The notes under the pieces were generated by a model that made no database searches, had not been told where the DNA came from, and worked only from the letters and a program-made list of their open reading frames with translations. From positions 620,001 through 684,000 of the forward strand of contig NZ_OY781982.1 in assembly GCF_963677565.1 (NCBI RefSeq): a stretch of 64,000 nt of DNA. The letters run 5' to 3'. Below, piece by piece: positions 9,621 through 17,803 of this stretch (the first letter of the stretch is position 1; every line of letters begins with the position of its first letter). Both the position numbers and the translations under genes were made by a program. This DNA comes from an uncultured Draconibacterium sp. (GTDB taxonomy: Bacteria; Bacteroidota; Bacteroidia; Bacteroidales; Prolixibacteraceae).

Positions 9621-9628
9621 TAGATTTG
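9621..9628 (+). promoter_or_regulatory. -7 box of the ECF sigma gene
   Basis: TAGATTTG matches TAnnTTTG exactly. It lies 23 bases before the ATG at 9652 and downstream of the alternative in-frame ATG at 9577, so the longer start is unlikely to be transcribed from this promoter. No convincing -33 box was found. Confidence 0.55.
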
Positions 9629-9651
9629 TGCATTCTAGCGAACTGGGACAG

Positions 9652-10230
9652 ATGAATAACGAGAAACTAATTAATCGATTTATTAGCGGCGATAAAACCG
9701 CTATTAACGATTTGTATGCCGAGTATAGCCCGCGGTTATATCGCTTTGCTATGGCTTACTTAAAATCAGAATCAGAAGTTCTCGATATCGTTCAGGAAGT
9801 ATTTGTTAATGTTTGGGTGAACCGCAAAAAACTAAAGAAAGACTCCAATCTCGACGCCTATTTATTTACGGTGGCTAAAAACACCATCGTTTCTGTTTTT
9901 CGCAAAAAGCTTTCAGAAAAAGACTACCTGGAACACCTGAAAAACAAATCAATAACAAATAGCATCGATACTGAATCGCAGTTTAACTACAACCAGTTAT
10001 CCGACAAGTTGAATGATCTGGTAGAACAACTACCTCCGCAACGAAAAAAAATATATCAGCTGAGCAAAGAACAAGGTTTAGCGAATAAAACAATTGCTGC
10101 CGAACTTGGTATTTCGGTAAAAACAGTTGAAGATCATTTAAGCAAAGCAAGCAAATTCATTAAGAAGAATTTAACGGAATACGGTTTCCTCGCCTTACTT
10201 TTTATCGACCTGTTTATTAACTCCAAATAA
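9652..10230 (+). CDS. ECF RNA polymerase sigma factor (PUL1)
   Basis: 192 residues from the ATG at 9652, chosen over an in-frame ATG at 9577 because a TAnnTTTG box lies between them. Region 2 is visible (NDLYAEYSPRLYRFAMAYL, EVLDIVQEVFVNVWVNRKKL), as is region 4 with a helix-turn-helix (LANKTIAAELGISVKTVEDH). The hydrophobic C-terminal tail (FLALLFIDLFI) is common in PUL-linked sigma factors of this phylum. It should direct transcription of the SusCDE-GH76 arm when released by the adjacent FecR. The gene is divergent from fecR rather than cotranscribed with it, unlike in PUL2. It converges on the MFS gene with only 18 bases between stop codons. Confidence 0.92.
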   Translation: MNNEKLINRFISGDKTAINDLYAEYSPRLYRFAMAYLKSESEVLDIVQEVFVNVWVNRKKLKKDSNLDAYLFTVAKNTIVSVFRKKLSEKDYLEHLKNKSITNSIDTESQFNYNQLSDKLNDLVEQLPPQRKKIYQLSKEQGLANKTIAAELGISVKTVEDHLSKASKFIKKNLTEYGFLALLFIDLFINSK

Positions 10231-10248
10231 TAACTCCGTTAGCCTCCG

Positions 10249-11391
10249 CTATTTCATTTTCAACGCGTTTATCAAGAGATAAACAAACAACAAAAGCACG
10301 ACAACCATTGCCCCGGTTTGTCCTGCAGCATCGGATACCATCCCCATAATTGGTGGAACTATCGCACCTCCTGCAACACCCATAATCAGCAAGCCTGAAA
10401 CTTCGTTTGCGTACTCCGGTTTACGGCGCAAAGCAGCCGAGAAAACAATGGAAAACACATTGGCAACTGCCAGCCCGGAGCAAAATATCATTACATACAT
10501 CAACGAAACCGGACCGGGAATAGCAACCACAACAACCAGCGCCACAATCCCTAAAACGGCACTCCCAATATAAAATAGCCGGCCGGAATATTTCATCAAT
10601 AAAATTGCACCAATAAAAGTACCAATGGTACGAGCCGCGAAATATAAACTTGTGGCCAATCCCGCTTTCTCCAAAGGCATTACAGTACGCTCCATTAAAA
10701 ACTTTGGGAAAGTGACATTCAAACCAACATCGATACCCACTAGTACCACAATTGCAAAAAAGAAACTTAGCACTACCGGGTCTTTCAATAATTTGAAACT
10801 TGCTGCAAAACCGGCCGTTTCACTGTTTGATTGTTCTTTTTGTATCGGGGCCAATAAAAGCCACAATCCGGATAATAAAGTGATCGCCGCAAAAAAAGGA
10901 AATATAAGTTTCCAGTTTCCAAATGTGCCGGATGCCACGCCTGCAACAATGGGCCCGATGAACGAAGCTATGGCTTTTACAAACTGGCCGAGCGTAAGGC
11001 TACTGGTTAATTTCTCGCCGCTAACCACGTTGGTTAAAAGCGGATTTAACGCCACCTGCAAAATCGTGTTCCCGATGCCCAGCAAAGCAAAGGCAATTAA
11101 TACCATTGAATAACTATAGCTTGCCAATGGAACCAACAAAGCCAGCAGCGTAACCACAGTACTCAGCAATACGGTATTTTTCCGTCCGAGTTTATTCATT
11201 AGCACACCAGTTGGTACTGAAAACACGGCAAACCACAAAAAAACCATCATGGGTAAAAGGTTGGCCATTGAATCGCTCAAACCAAAATCCTGCTTTACAT
11301 AGCTGGATGAAATACCGACCACATCGGCAAAGCCCATAATAAAGAAGCTAAACAAAACCGGTAGAACGGCTAAATTCGATTTTTTGCTCAT
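10249..11391 (-). CDS. MFS sugar permease (FucP/GluP-like)
   Basis: 380 residues of almost continuous hydrophobic segments, about 12 membrane helices. The first is VLPVLFSFFIMGFADVVGISS, followed by the loop MNKLGRKNTVL that corresponds to the MFS motif between helices 2 and 3. The sequence resembles the FucP/glucose-galactose transporter branch that many Bacteroidota place in PULs for monosaccharide uptake across the inner membrane. It is the last gene of the arm GH92-GH-GH92-isomerase-ROK-MFS, 14 bases after the kinase. Mannose is the expected substrate from context; the sequence alone cannot fix the sugar. Confidence 0.85.
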   Translation of the reverse strand: MSKKSNLAVLPVLFSFFIMGFADVVGISSSYVKQDFGLSDSMANLLPMMVFLWFAVFSVPTGVLMNKLGRKNTVLLSTVVTLLALLVPLASYSYSMVLIAFALLGIGNTILQVALNPLLTNVVSGEKLTSSLTLGQFVKAIASFIGPIVAGVASGTFGNWKLIFPFFAAITLLSGLWLLLAPIQKEQSNSETAGFAASFKLLKDPVVLSFFFAIVVLVGIDVGLNVTFPKFLMERTVMPLEKAGLATSLYFAARTIGTFIGAILLMKYSGRLFYIGSAVLGIVALVVVVAIPGPVSLMYVMIFCSGLAVANVFSIVFSAALRRKPEYANEVSGLLIMGVAGGAIVPPIMGMVSDAAGQTGAMVVVLLLFVYLLINALKMK

Positions 11392-11405
11392 AAGTTTATT
11401 GATCG

Positions 11406-12347
11406 TTAAATTTTAGCAACCAAAGGCTCCATTTTAGTCCAAAATTCATCATCCAAAAGCCGGGCACTTCCTACCATTGCCGCCGACTCCATTAACTTCG
11501 AAACCATTGTTTCAATCTCCAAATTCTGTTCATTCAAAACACGGTGGAATGCAGCACTAAATAATGGATAAGCCCGCGAAATATTTCCGCCGATTACCAA
11601 ACAATCTGCATCAAAAGTGGCAAGAACGGGAACGAGAAAGTTAGCCAGATTACTTCCGAAATCATCAAAAAGCGTCTTCGCAGTCCCATCGTTGCCGACA
11701 CGGTCTGCTATCTCTTTTACACCATTGCAGACAGTTCCAGTTCGGTTTTTATATTCTCCAAGAAACCAACGTGTTGAAAAATAATCATCGGCAATCCCAT
11801 TTTTGTAGGGAATATGGTAAACATATCCCGACTCCGGGACACGGTCGCCTTCTATTACCGGTACGCCGTTAGTTAAGAAAGCAGAACCAAATCCGGTTCC
11901 GAGAGTAATAGCTACTACATTTTTATAGTTTGAGGCTTTGCTACTCCAGCATTCGCCAACAGCAAACGATAGTGCATCGTTTGAATAACGAAAAGGAAAA
12001 TCCGAGGACAAATCCAAACGCTTTTTCAGTTCGTCACCGACGTTAATTCCGTAAAGGCTGTCGTATTTTGCAACATTTTTAAGTAAAGCAACACCATTTT
12101 TATAATCAAATGGACCGGGTATAGCAAAGCCAATACCAATCAGTTTTTCTCTGTTGATTGACTTTATGGATTCGCTGATTGTACCTGCCCATTTATCTAA
12201 AATTTCATTGGCAGAAGCCTGATTATCAACTTTAACTTCGGCCAGACTCTCTTTTAACATGTTGCCGGAATTCACATCAACCACTACAGAGCTAATGTGA
12301 CTCCCTCCAATATCTACTCCAACTGCGTACATCATATTGCTTTCCAT
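11406..12347 (-). CDS. ROK-family sugar kinase (likely mannose or hexose kinase)
   Basis: 313 residues. The N-terminal phosphate-binding motif is GVDIGGSHISSVVVD, with GFAIPGPFDYKNG and TLGTGFGSAFL further on, all typical of the ROK fold. The zinc-binding CxCGxxGCxE motif of classical ROK kinases is absent; the corresponding stretch reads YHIPYKNGIADDYFST. Its ATG overlaps the TAA of the isomerase by one base (TAATG), which suggests translational coupling. Kinase plus mannose-6-phosphate isomerase plus mannosidases suggests phosphorylation of free mannose. Substrate is inferred from context; a broad hexokinase role is possible. Confidence 0.83.
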   Translation of the reverse strand: MESNMMYAVGVDIGGSHISSVVVDVNSGNMLKESLAEVKVDNQASANEILDKWAGTISESIKSINREKLIGIGFAIPGPFDYKNGVALLKNVAKYDSLYGINVGDELKKRLDLSSDFPFRYSNDALSFAVGECWSSKASNYKNVVAITLGTGFGSAFLTNGVPVIEGDRVPESGYVYHIPYKNGIADDYFSTRWFLGEYKNRTGTVCNGVKEIADRVGNDGTAKTLFDDFGSNLANFLVPVLATFDADCLVIGGNISRAYPLFSAAFHRVLNEQNLEIETMVSKLMESAAMVGSARLLDDEFWTKMEPLVAKI

Positions 12348-14116
12348 TATTTCATAAATGCCACAACAATCATTGCTTCCTGATCCGAATGATTACGAAC
12401 TGTGTAACTTTTTGCTGCTGCAGGAACCACAAATGTTTCAGCAAACTTAAACGAATCTTCCATCCCGTTCGCTGATTTAACAGTTACAGATGTTCCTTCA
12501 ACCAGGCTCAACACATTAAATTTACCTCCCGTTTCAATTTCAACCTCAATGGTAAAATGATAGCGACGAACACTGTAGCTGTGTTTTTCGTGTGTTGGAA
12601 GTTCGTACAATTTCCAGTCTTCCGCTTCCTGAATCAGCACCGGCTCCGAAATCAGTTCCTTTTTCACTTTGTCCCCTTTTCGGTCGAAATACAGGTTTTT
12701 CATTCCGTGATCGATATTCAAAGGACGCGGATTTCCATCTAAATCAGGGCGCACCCAATCGTACATTTTAAAGGTAAAAATGTAGGGAGTTGTGCTGATC
12801 TCCAGCACCAGGTTATCGATACCTGATCCGTGAATGGTTCCCGGAGGAATCAGGAAAAGATCATGTTTCTTTGCCGGAAAAACCTGCACATATTTGGTAA
12901 TATCAATCGCCGTGTTTGTGTTGAAACTATCCCACAAAGCGGTTTCAAATTTTGTTGGTTCTATGTCGTCCTGAAATCCGATATACACTGAAGCATCATT
13001 TTTCCGGTCGAGAATGTAGTAGGTTTCTTCCTGCGTAATATCTTCGCCAAGATGCGCTTTACAATACTCCGGACGCGGATGACACTGAACCGACAGATTT
13101 CCGCCATCAAAAGTGTCCAGAAAATCGAATCGCAAGGGAAACTCATCGCCATATTTTGTATGATCGGCTGTTCCCATAACTGCTTCGCCCTCGCAAAACA
13201 TCAGGAAATCAAAAGACACTTCCAGCAGTTTTCGTGAGCTTTCAAATACAATACCATTCTCGGGCGTAATCAATTCAAACGACCAGGCATAATTGGGTAC
13301 ATTTGGGTTTAAACCTTCGATGTTTTCTTTAATCCAGTTTCCGCCCCAAACACCGGGCTCAAACCACGGCCGCACACGAAAAAAGTTCTCGCTCATTGTC
13401 TTTATACCTGCGCGCAAATTTTCACCGCCCATCCATGAAAAAACCTCCTCATGCTGGCCGTCAATGATTACATCAATGATATTTAAAATCTCCTTTTTGT
13501 GTTTATTCAGCACCACCCAATCAACGAAATAGTACCGTTTGTACATCTTTTTAATGTCGAAACTTTGGCTTGCTCCCAGGTTCTTTACACTCCCGGCTCG
13601 CGCACGAAACTGAAGTTCGTTTTTGGGCAAATCGATATACAACAGTTTTCCATCCCAACCGGCGAGTGATGCTCCGGCGCCATAAATCAGATTAATACCG
13701 GCACTTTCGTCTGGCTTCAATTCTTGTAGCTTATCGGCATCAAAATAATCCTTTAAGCCAATTGTGGCGCGTGTTCCGAAAATAGAATCCGCTTCGCCCA
13801 TAAAAGGAGAAATCAATTGATCGATTTCATCTTCCGTTTTTAAGGCTGTATCCACATTTACCCAGTTTGTTGTTTTTCCCAATGCGATGAGTGCATCAGT
13901 TAAAAGCGACTTGAAGTTTTCGAAGTCAACTCCAACATAACCGTCGATTATAATTGTGTTCTCTCCCTTTATCTTTTCGGCAAGTTCTGATAAATCGGTT
14001 GAAATTATATCGCTTCCCAATTTCAGCGAGGGATATATATCGTAGCCATTCACCACCGCCCCATCCTTTTCAACAGGCATCAAAAACTGTGTTGTTTTCC
14101 GTTTTTCCAATTTCAT
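12347..14116 (-). CDS. manA: Class I mannose-6-phosphate isomerase with long N-terminal extension
   Basis: 589 residues, against roughly 310-420 for usual class I enzymes. The C-terminal half (about 245-589) is the cupin isomerase: Gln344 and His346 in LSVQCHP, Glu364 in QEETYY and His429 in PPGTIHGSG are the expected zinc ligands. The first 240 residues look like an alpha/beta domain of uridine-kinase type, but the P-loop position reads IIIDGYVGVDF, without the Gly-Lys-Ser/Thr needed for ATP binding. It converts mannose-6-P to fructose-6-P, linking mannan to glycolysis. It lies between GH92 and the ROK kinase. The isomerase assignment is firm; the kinase-like origin of the N-terminus is an inference. 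Confidence 0.88.
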   Translation of the reverse strand: MKLEKRKTTQFLMPVEKDGAVVNGYDIYPSLKLGSDIISTDLSELAEKIKGENTIIIDGYVGVDFENFKSLLTDALIALGKTTNWVNVDTALKTEDEIDQLISPFMGEADSIFGTRATIGLKDYFDADKLQELKPDESAGINLIYGAGASLAGWDGKLLYIDLPKNELQFRARAGSVKNLGASQSFDIKKMYKRYYFVDWVVLNKHKKEILNIIDVIIDGQHEEVFSWMGGENLRAGIKTMSENFFRVRPWFEPGVWGGNWIKENIEGLNPNVPNYAWSFELITPENGIVFESSRKLLEVSFDFLMFCEGEAVMGTADHTKYGDEFPLRFDFLDTFDGGNLSVQCHPRPEYCKAHLGEDITQEETYYILDRKNDASVYIGFQDDIEPTKFETALWDSFNTNTAIDITKYVQVFPAKKHDLFLIPPGTIHGSGIDNLVLEISTTPYIFTFKMYDWVRPDLDGNPRPLNIDHGMKNLYFDRKGDKVKKELISEPVLIQEAEDWKLYELPTHEKHSYSVRRYHFTIEVEIETGGKFNVLSLVEGTSVTVKSANGMEDSFKFAETFVVPAAAKSYTVRNHSDQEAMIVVAFMK

Positions 14117-14170
14117 TTAATTTATTTTATATGCGAATCACGTCGCAAACAGAGAATTGAGTTCAATTAA

Positions 14171-16504
14171 TTACTGATTGATTTTTGGCGTTCCGGACAT
14201 ATTCAGTTTCAGTTTGCCTCCATTTACAATATCCTGAAACTTTACAAATGGTGAATCCTGAACTTGTCCGTCCAACTCAATCTTCTGTACATAAACATTG
14301 TCTTTCGAATTATTTTCCGTTTCAATAACAAACTGCTTTCCCTTGTAATAATCAGGGTTTAGTTGAATCGTTATTTTATCAAACAAGGGGCTGCCAATCT
14401 GCATTTCAGGATCGATAGCCGTAAGTCCCTTCACATCGAACAAGCCAATTCCTGCCATTACGTACCAGGCACCAAGCTGACCCTGATCTTCATCCTGCCC
14501 GTAACCATAGCCGTGAATCCCTTCTGTTCCGTAAAATTCGTCGCAAATTGCACGTACCCATTTCTGAGTCAGGTCGGGTCTTCCTGAAAAATTAAATAGC
14601 CAGGAGATATGCAAATTCGGTTGATTTCCATGATTGTACAGTGCTTTCAAACCGGCAAATGCATCCACCTCTTTTCCGCCGCCAAAAATGTTTTTCTGCG
14701 ATGCGATGAAAATGCTGTCCAGGCGATTATTAAAAGTTTCATGTCCCAGCTTTTTCACCAACTCTTCGGGCTGGTGTGGCACATAAAAAGTGTACTGAAT
14801 GGCGTTCCCTTCCTGAAAACCAATCCACGGTGCCAACGGATCAAAGTTCTGAATAAAATTACCATCCAGATCTCTTGGCCTGATTAGTTTTGTTTCTTCA
14901 TCGAATAACAATTTCCATCCATCTGACAGGCGGGATAACAATTTATAATCGTCGGTTTTGCCCAGATGTTTAGCATATTGAGCCACGGCAAAACTACTGA
15001 ACGAATATTCCAGTGTGTGCGAGGCTGAGAATCCCGATCCTTCATCAACGGTTATCCAAGCATAACGTTCGTCGTAAGGGCTATAGCCACGCTCCACAAA
15101 CTGTCGGACATCCATCTTCCCGGCACCTTCAATACGGCCTTTCCACTCGATTTCATTTTTCAGCGCGGCTTCGTAACCCAGCTCCACATCAAAATCGCGA
15201 ATTCCGCAGTTGTAAGCCGCCGCAATTGCCAAGCTGGTAAAGTTGGTTCCCACACCCGAAACATATTTACTACATGCAATTCCGTCGCCCAACCAGCCGG
15301 CATCTTTGTACACAAGTAACTGGCTCTGAATCCAATCTGAATAATATTCAGGATAAGCAATCGCCCACAGTTGTGTCAGGTTCCAGAAAGCTCCCCAAAT
15401 AGCATCGGTGTTATAGTGGTTATGAATTGGGTTTCCCTTTTCGTCCAACGCAATTTGTCCCACTTCGCCATTATTTTTTGGATAAGCACCATTCACATCA
15501 CTGGCCAGACCACGCCCCAAAAGTGCATGGAAAAGCCCGGTGTAAAATTTCACTTTATCAGTTTCATTATTTCCTTCAACAGTAACACGGCCCAAGAAGT
15601 CTTCCCAGGTTTTCAAGCTGGCTTTTTTTGCCTTTTCAAAAGTCAGATTCTTTGCCTCCGTTTCAAGGTTAAGTCTGGCATTTTCAACAGAAGTATACGA
15701 CAAACCAACTTTAATGGTAACCGCTTCATTTTCCCTGGTATTGAAAGTGAGGTATAAACCTGAACCGACTCCATTAACTTCCTTATGATTCTCAAAAGTT
15801 TCTTTTCCGCGAAAAGTTCCCCACGCTGTCGGTTTTTTATCCAACACCGCCGAAAAATACATTTTTACGTCAGCCCCCTTCTGATATTTCTTTACATATT
15901 CAGGTTCGGTAATCACATAACCTTCCACCCGGCCATCCGCCGTTAAGTGAACTTCAGCATCTTTTACTTTTCCACTTTCACCCTGCTGGTTTCCGATATC
16001 AAAAAGAATATTTGCCGACTCTGTTTCAGGAAAAGTATAACGGTGAAATCCAACACGTTTCGTGGCTGTCAATTCGGCTTTAACTTTATAATCGTCGAGC
16101 CAAACCGAATAATAACCGGCTGTTGCATATTCGTTTTTGCGATCGAAACGCGAGCGGTATCCGCCGTCAGGATTGTCAAGATCGCCGGGAACAGTCTGGA
16201 GTTCGCCCACTGTTGGAGCAAAAACAATTCCTCCTACCTGAAACTCGTGTAAGTTCGCAAAACCTTCAATTGAACTGTCGCGGTCATCGTAGCCAACAGC
16301 TTCCCAGCCCTGTTCGTTTCCATAATGCGCATTGGTTGACGGAGCCAATTTTGCCATTCCAAACGGTACTGCAGCAGGCGTGTAAAAAAACCAGCGCGAA
16401 TGGGCGGTTCCGATATTTGGATCGACATATTTTGTTAGCTCTTGTCCGAAAACAAAGCTTGCCGTTAGTGTAATGATCGAAACTAAAAGGGTAATTTTCT
16501 TCAT
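14171..16504 (-). CDS. GH92 exo-alpha-mannosidase
   Basis: 777 residues with a cleavable signal peptide ending FVFGQ, so probably periplasmic. The start YVDPNIGTAHSRWFFYTPAAV is the GH92 N-terminal beta-sandwich signature, and GYGQDEDQGQLGAWYVMAG (DEDQGQ at 671-676) is the conserved active-site region of the (alpha/alpha)6 domain. GH92 enzymes are calcium-dependent exo-alpha-mannosidases, mostly alpha-1,2 or alpha-1,3. Linkage cannot be read from the sequence. It is the third gene of the GntR-linked arm and should remove side-chain mannoses before uptake by the MFS permease. Confidence 0.93.
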   Translation of the reverse strand: MKKITLLVSIITLTASFVFGQELTKYVDPNIGTAHSRWFFYTPAAVPFGMAKLAPSTNAHYGNEQGWEAVGYDDRDSSIEGFANLHEFQVGGIVFAPTVGELQTVPGDLDNPDGGYRSRFDRKNEYATAGYYSVWLDDYKVKAELTATKRVGFHRYTFPETESANILFDIGNQQGESGKVKDAEVHLTADGRVEGYVITEPEYVKKYQKGADVKMYFSAVLDKKPTAWGTFRGKETFENHKEVNGVGSGLYLTFNTRENEAVTIKVGLSYTSVENARLNLETEAKNLTFEKAKKASLKTWEDFLGRVTVEGNNETDKVKFYTGLFHALLGRGLASDVNGAYPKNNGEVGQIALDEKGNPIHNHYNTDAIWGAFWNLTQLWAIAYPEYYSDWIQSQLLVYKDAGWLGDGIACSKYVSGVGTNFTSLAIAAAYNCGIRDFDVELGYEAALKNEIEWKGRIEGAGKMDVRQFVERGYSPYDERYAWITVDEGSGFSASHTLEYSFSSFAVAQYAKHLGKTDDYKLLSRLSDGWKLLFDEETKLIRPRDLDGNFIQNFDPLAPWIGFQEGNAIQYTFYVPHQPEELVKKLGHETFNNRLDSIFIASQKNIFGGGKEVDAFAGLKALYNHGNQPNLHISWLFNFSGRPDLTQKWVRAICDEFYGTEGIHGYGYGQDEDQGQLGAWYVMAGIGLFDVKGLTAIDPEMQIGSPLFDKITIQLNPDYYKGKQFVIETENNSKDNVYVQKIELDGQVQDSPFVKFQDIVNGGKLKLNMSGTPKINQ

Positions 16505-16518
16505 ATTATACTTGTAAA

Positions 16519-17793
16519 TTATTTGTTTACTGATTTTTCAAGATTCGTAATTGCGGTATAAAGTACACCTGCCGAACCGCGGAAAGTTCCTGAGCCGCGG
16601 GGTTCATTCTTTACGGTGTACCATTCGTAAAAACCTTCATTTTTCAACACGCGTTCGGTCATTGGTAAAAGTTGCTCGTAGGCCTCGCTAAGAAAACCGT
16701 TGGCAACCAATTGCTGTACCATACGTGCTCCAAACCAGGTCCAGTCTCCACCATTTTGGTAACTATACGCTTTCATTCCCGGGTTTTGGAAAAAGCCGTC
16801 GGGATAAACCGGAAACAAGGTTAGACCAATGGAAGCCGCTCCTGCTTGTTCAACCCTCGAAATCATTTCGTTAAGTGATGCTTTTATTTCTTCTTTCGAC
16901 AATAAACCGGCCTCAATGGCAACGGCTGTTCCGCCAAAATAATAGATGGCACTCTCGTCAAAGTCGCTTGGAAAAGGAGACCCCTCCAAGTAAATATGTG
17001 GAATAAACTGCTGCTTTTCATTGTCCCATAAATGCTTGCGGCAATTTGCCATAAGTTGCTCCCGAAAAGGAACCCATTTATCCGCAAAGTCCGGCACCAT
17101 TTCTACCAGGTTGTTCAGCGCAATAATCATCATCGCGTTGTCGTAAATATCAATTGCCCGGTGAGTATTTTCATCCAGATCTACGCCCCAGCTGTGCTCA
17201 GGCTGAACATCTCCCCAATCGACAGTGGTAGCACCCCACAATAATCCATATTTTTCTGAATAGCGCTGCTCTGTTAAGAACTCCATTGCCCAATCCATAC
17301 GCTCAGCAACTGTCTTTCCCGCAACCTGCTCGTTTAATATCGACCGATCGCCGGTTGCCTGAACATACTTATAAACGGCCTGAACAAGCGATGATTCCTG
17401 ATCGGTTTCCACCGTGTTTTTATGACCGGCGTATCCAGGCTCCCGATCAGTGTAAATAAAGTCCTCCCGAATAATGGTATCCTTTCTGGGGGTGAACCCG
17501 TCAATAATATTCCCATCTTCACCCTGCATCCTGAAAAATACGAGCAGGTTCTTTTTTAATTCATCAGCCGGATAAACCTGTGCTGCCAATTCAATAAACG
17601 TATTGTAATCTCTGATCCACACTTCAGCGTACCCGTCTCCGGCATTAAAACCTGTTTTAACAATTTCAAGCGCTTTTTCTTTGGTGTAAAGAATTGACTC
17701 GTTTGTTTGTAATTTTGCTTTCAGTTCTTTTTCAGGATTCTGACAAGAAATAAGCACCAAAATGGCAAGGATAAAGAATAATGTTCGTTTCAT
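16519..17793 (-). CDS. (alpha/alpha)6-barrel glycosidase lipoprotein, GH63/amylo-alpha-1,6-glucosidase-like
   Basis: 424 residues from the ATG at 17793, which gives the lipoprotein signal MKRTLFFILAILVLISCQ. A longer frame from 17871 would overlap the upstream GH92 gene and has no signal, so it is rejected. Motifs resemble clan GH-G/GH-L type barrels: EVWIRDYNTF, QNGGDWTWFGARMV and GFYEWYTVKNEPRGSG. I cannot assign it to one CAZy family by eye; GH63-like is the best guess and GH125 seems less likely. It lies between two GH92 genes, so a role in trimming alpha-mannan or another alpha-linked part of the same glycan is likely. Confidence 0.6.
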   Translation of the reverse strand: MKRTLFFILAILVLISCQNPEKELKAKLQTNESILYTKEKALEIVKTGFNAGDGYAEVWIRDYNTFIELAAQVYPADELKKNLLVFFRMQGEDGNIIDGFTPRKDTIIREDFIYTDREPGYAGHKNTVETDQESSLVQAVYKYVQATGDRSILNEQVAGKTVAERMDWAMEFLTEQRYSEKYGLLWGATTVDWGDVQPEHSWGVDLDENTHRAIDIYDNAMMIIALNNLVEMVPDFADKWVPFREQLMANCRKHLWDNEKQQFIPHIYLEGSPFPSDFDESAIYYFGGTAVAIEAGLLSKEEIKASLNEMISRVEQAGAASIGLTLFPVYPDGFFQNPGMKAYSYQNGGDWTWFGARMVQQLVANGFLSEAYEQLLPMTERVLKNEGFYEWYTVKNEPRGSGTFRGSAGVLYTAITNLEKSVNK

Positions 17794-17803
17794 TTTGTTT
17801 ATG

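Noticed and set aside
9577..9651. N-terminal extension of the PUL1 sigma factor
   Set aside because: The -7 box TAGATTTG at 9621-9628 lies inside it, and the extra residues do not resemble sigma region 2. The ATG at 9652 is preferred.
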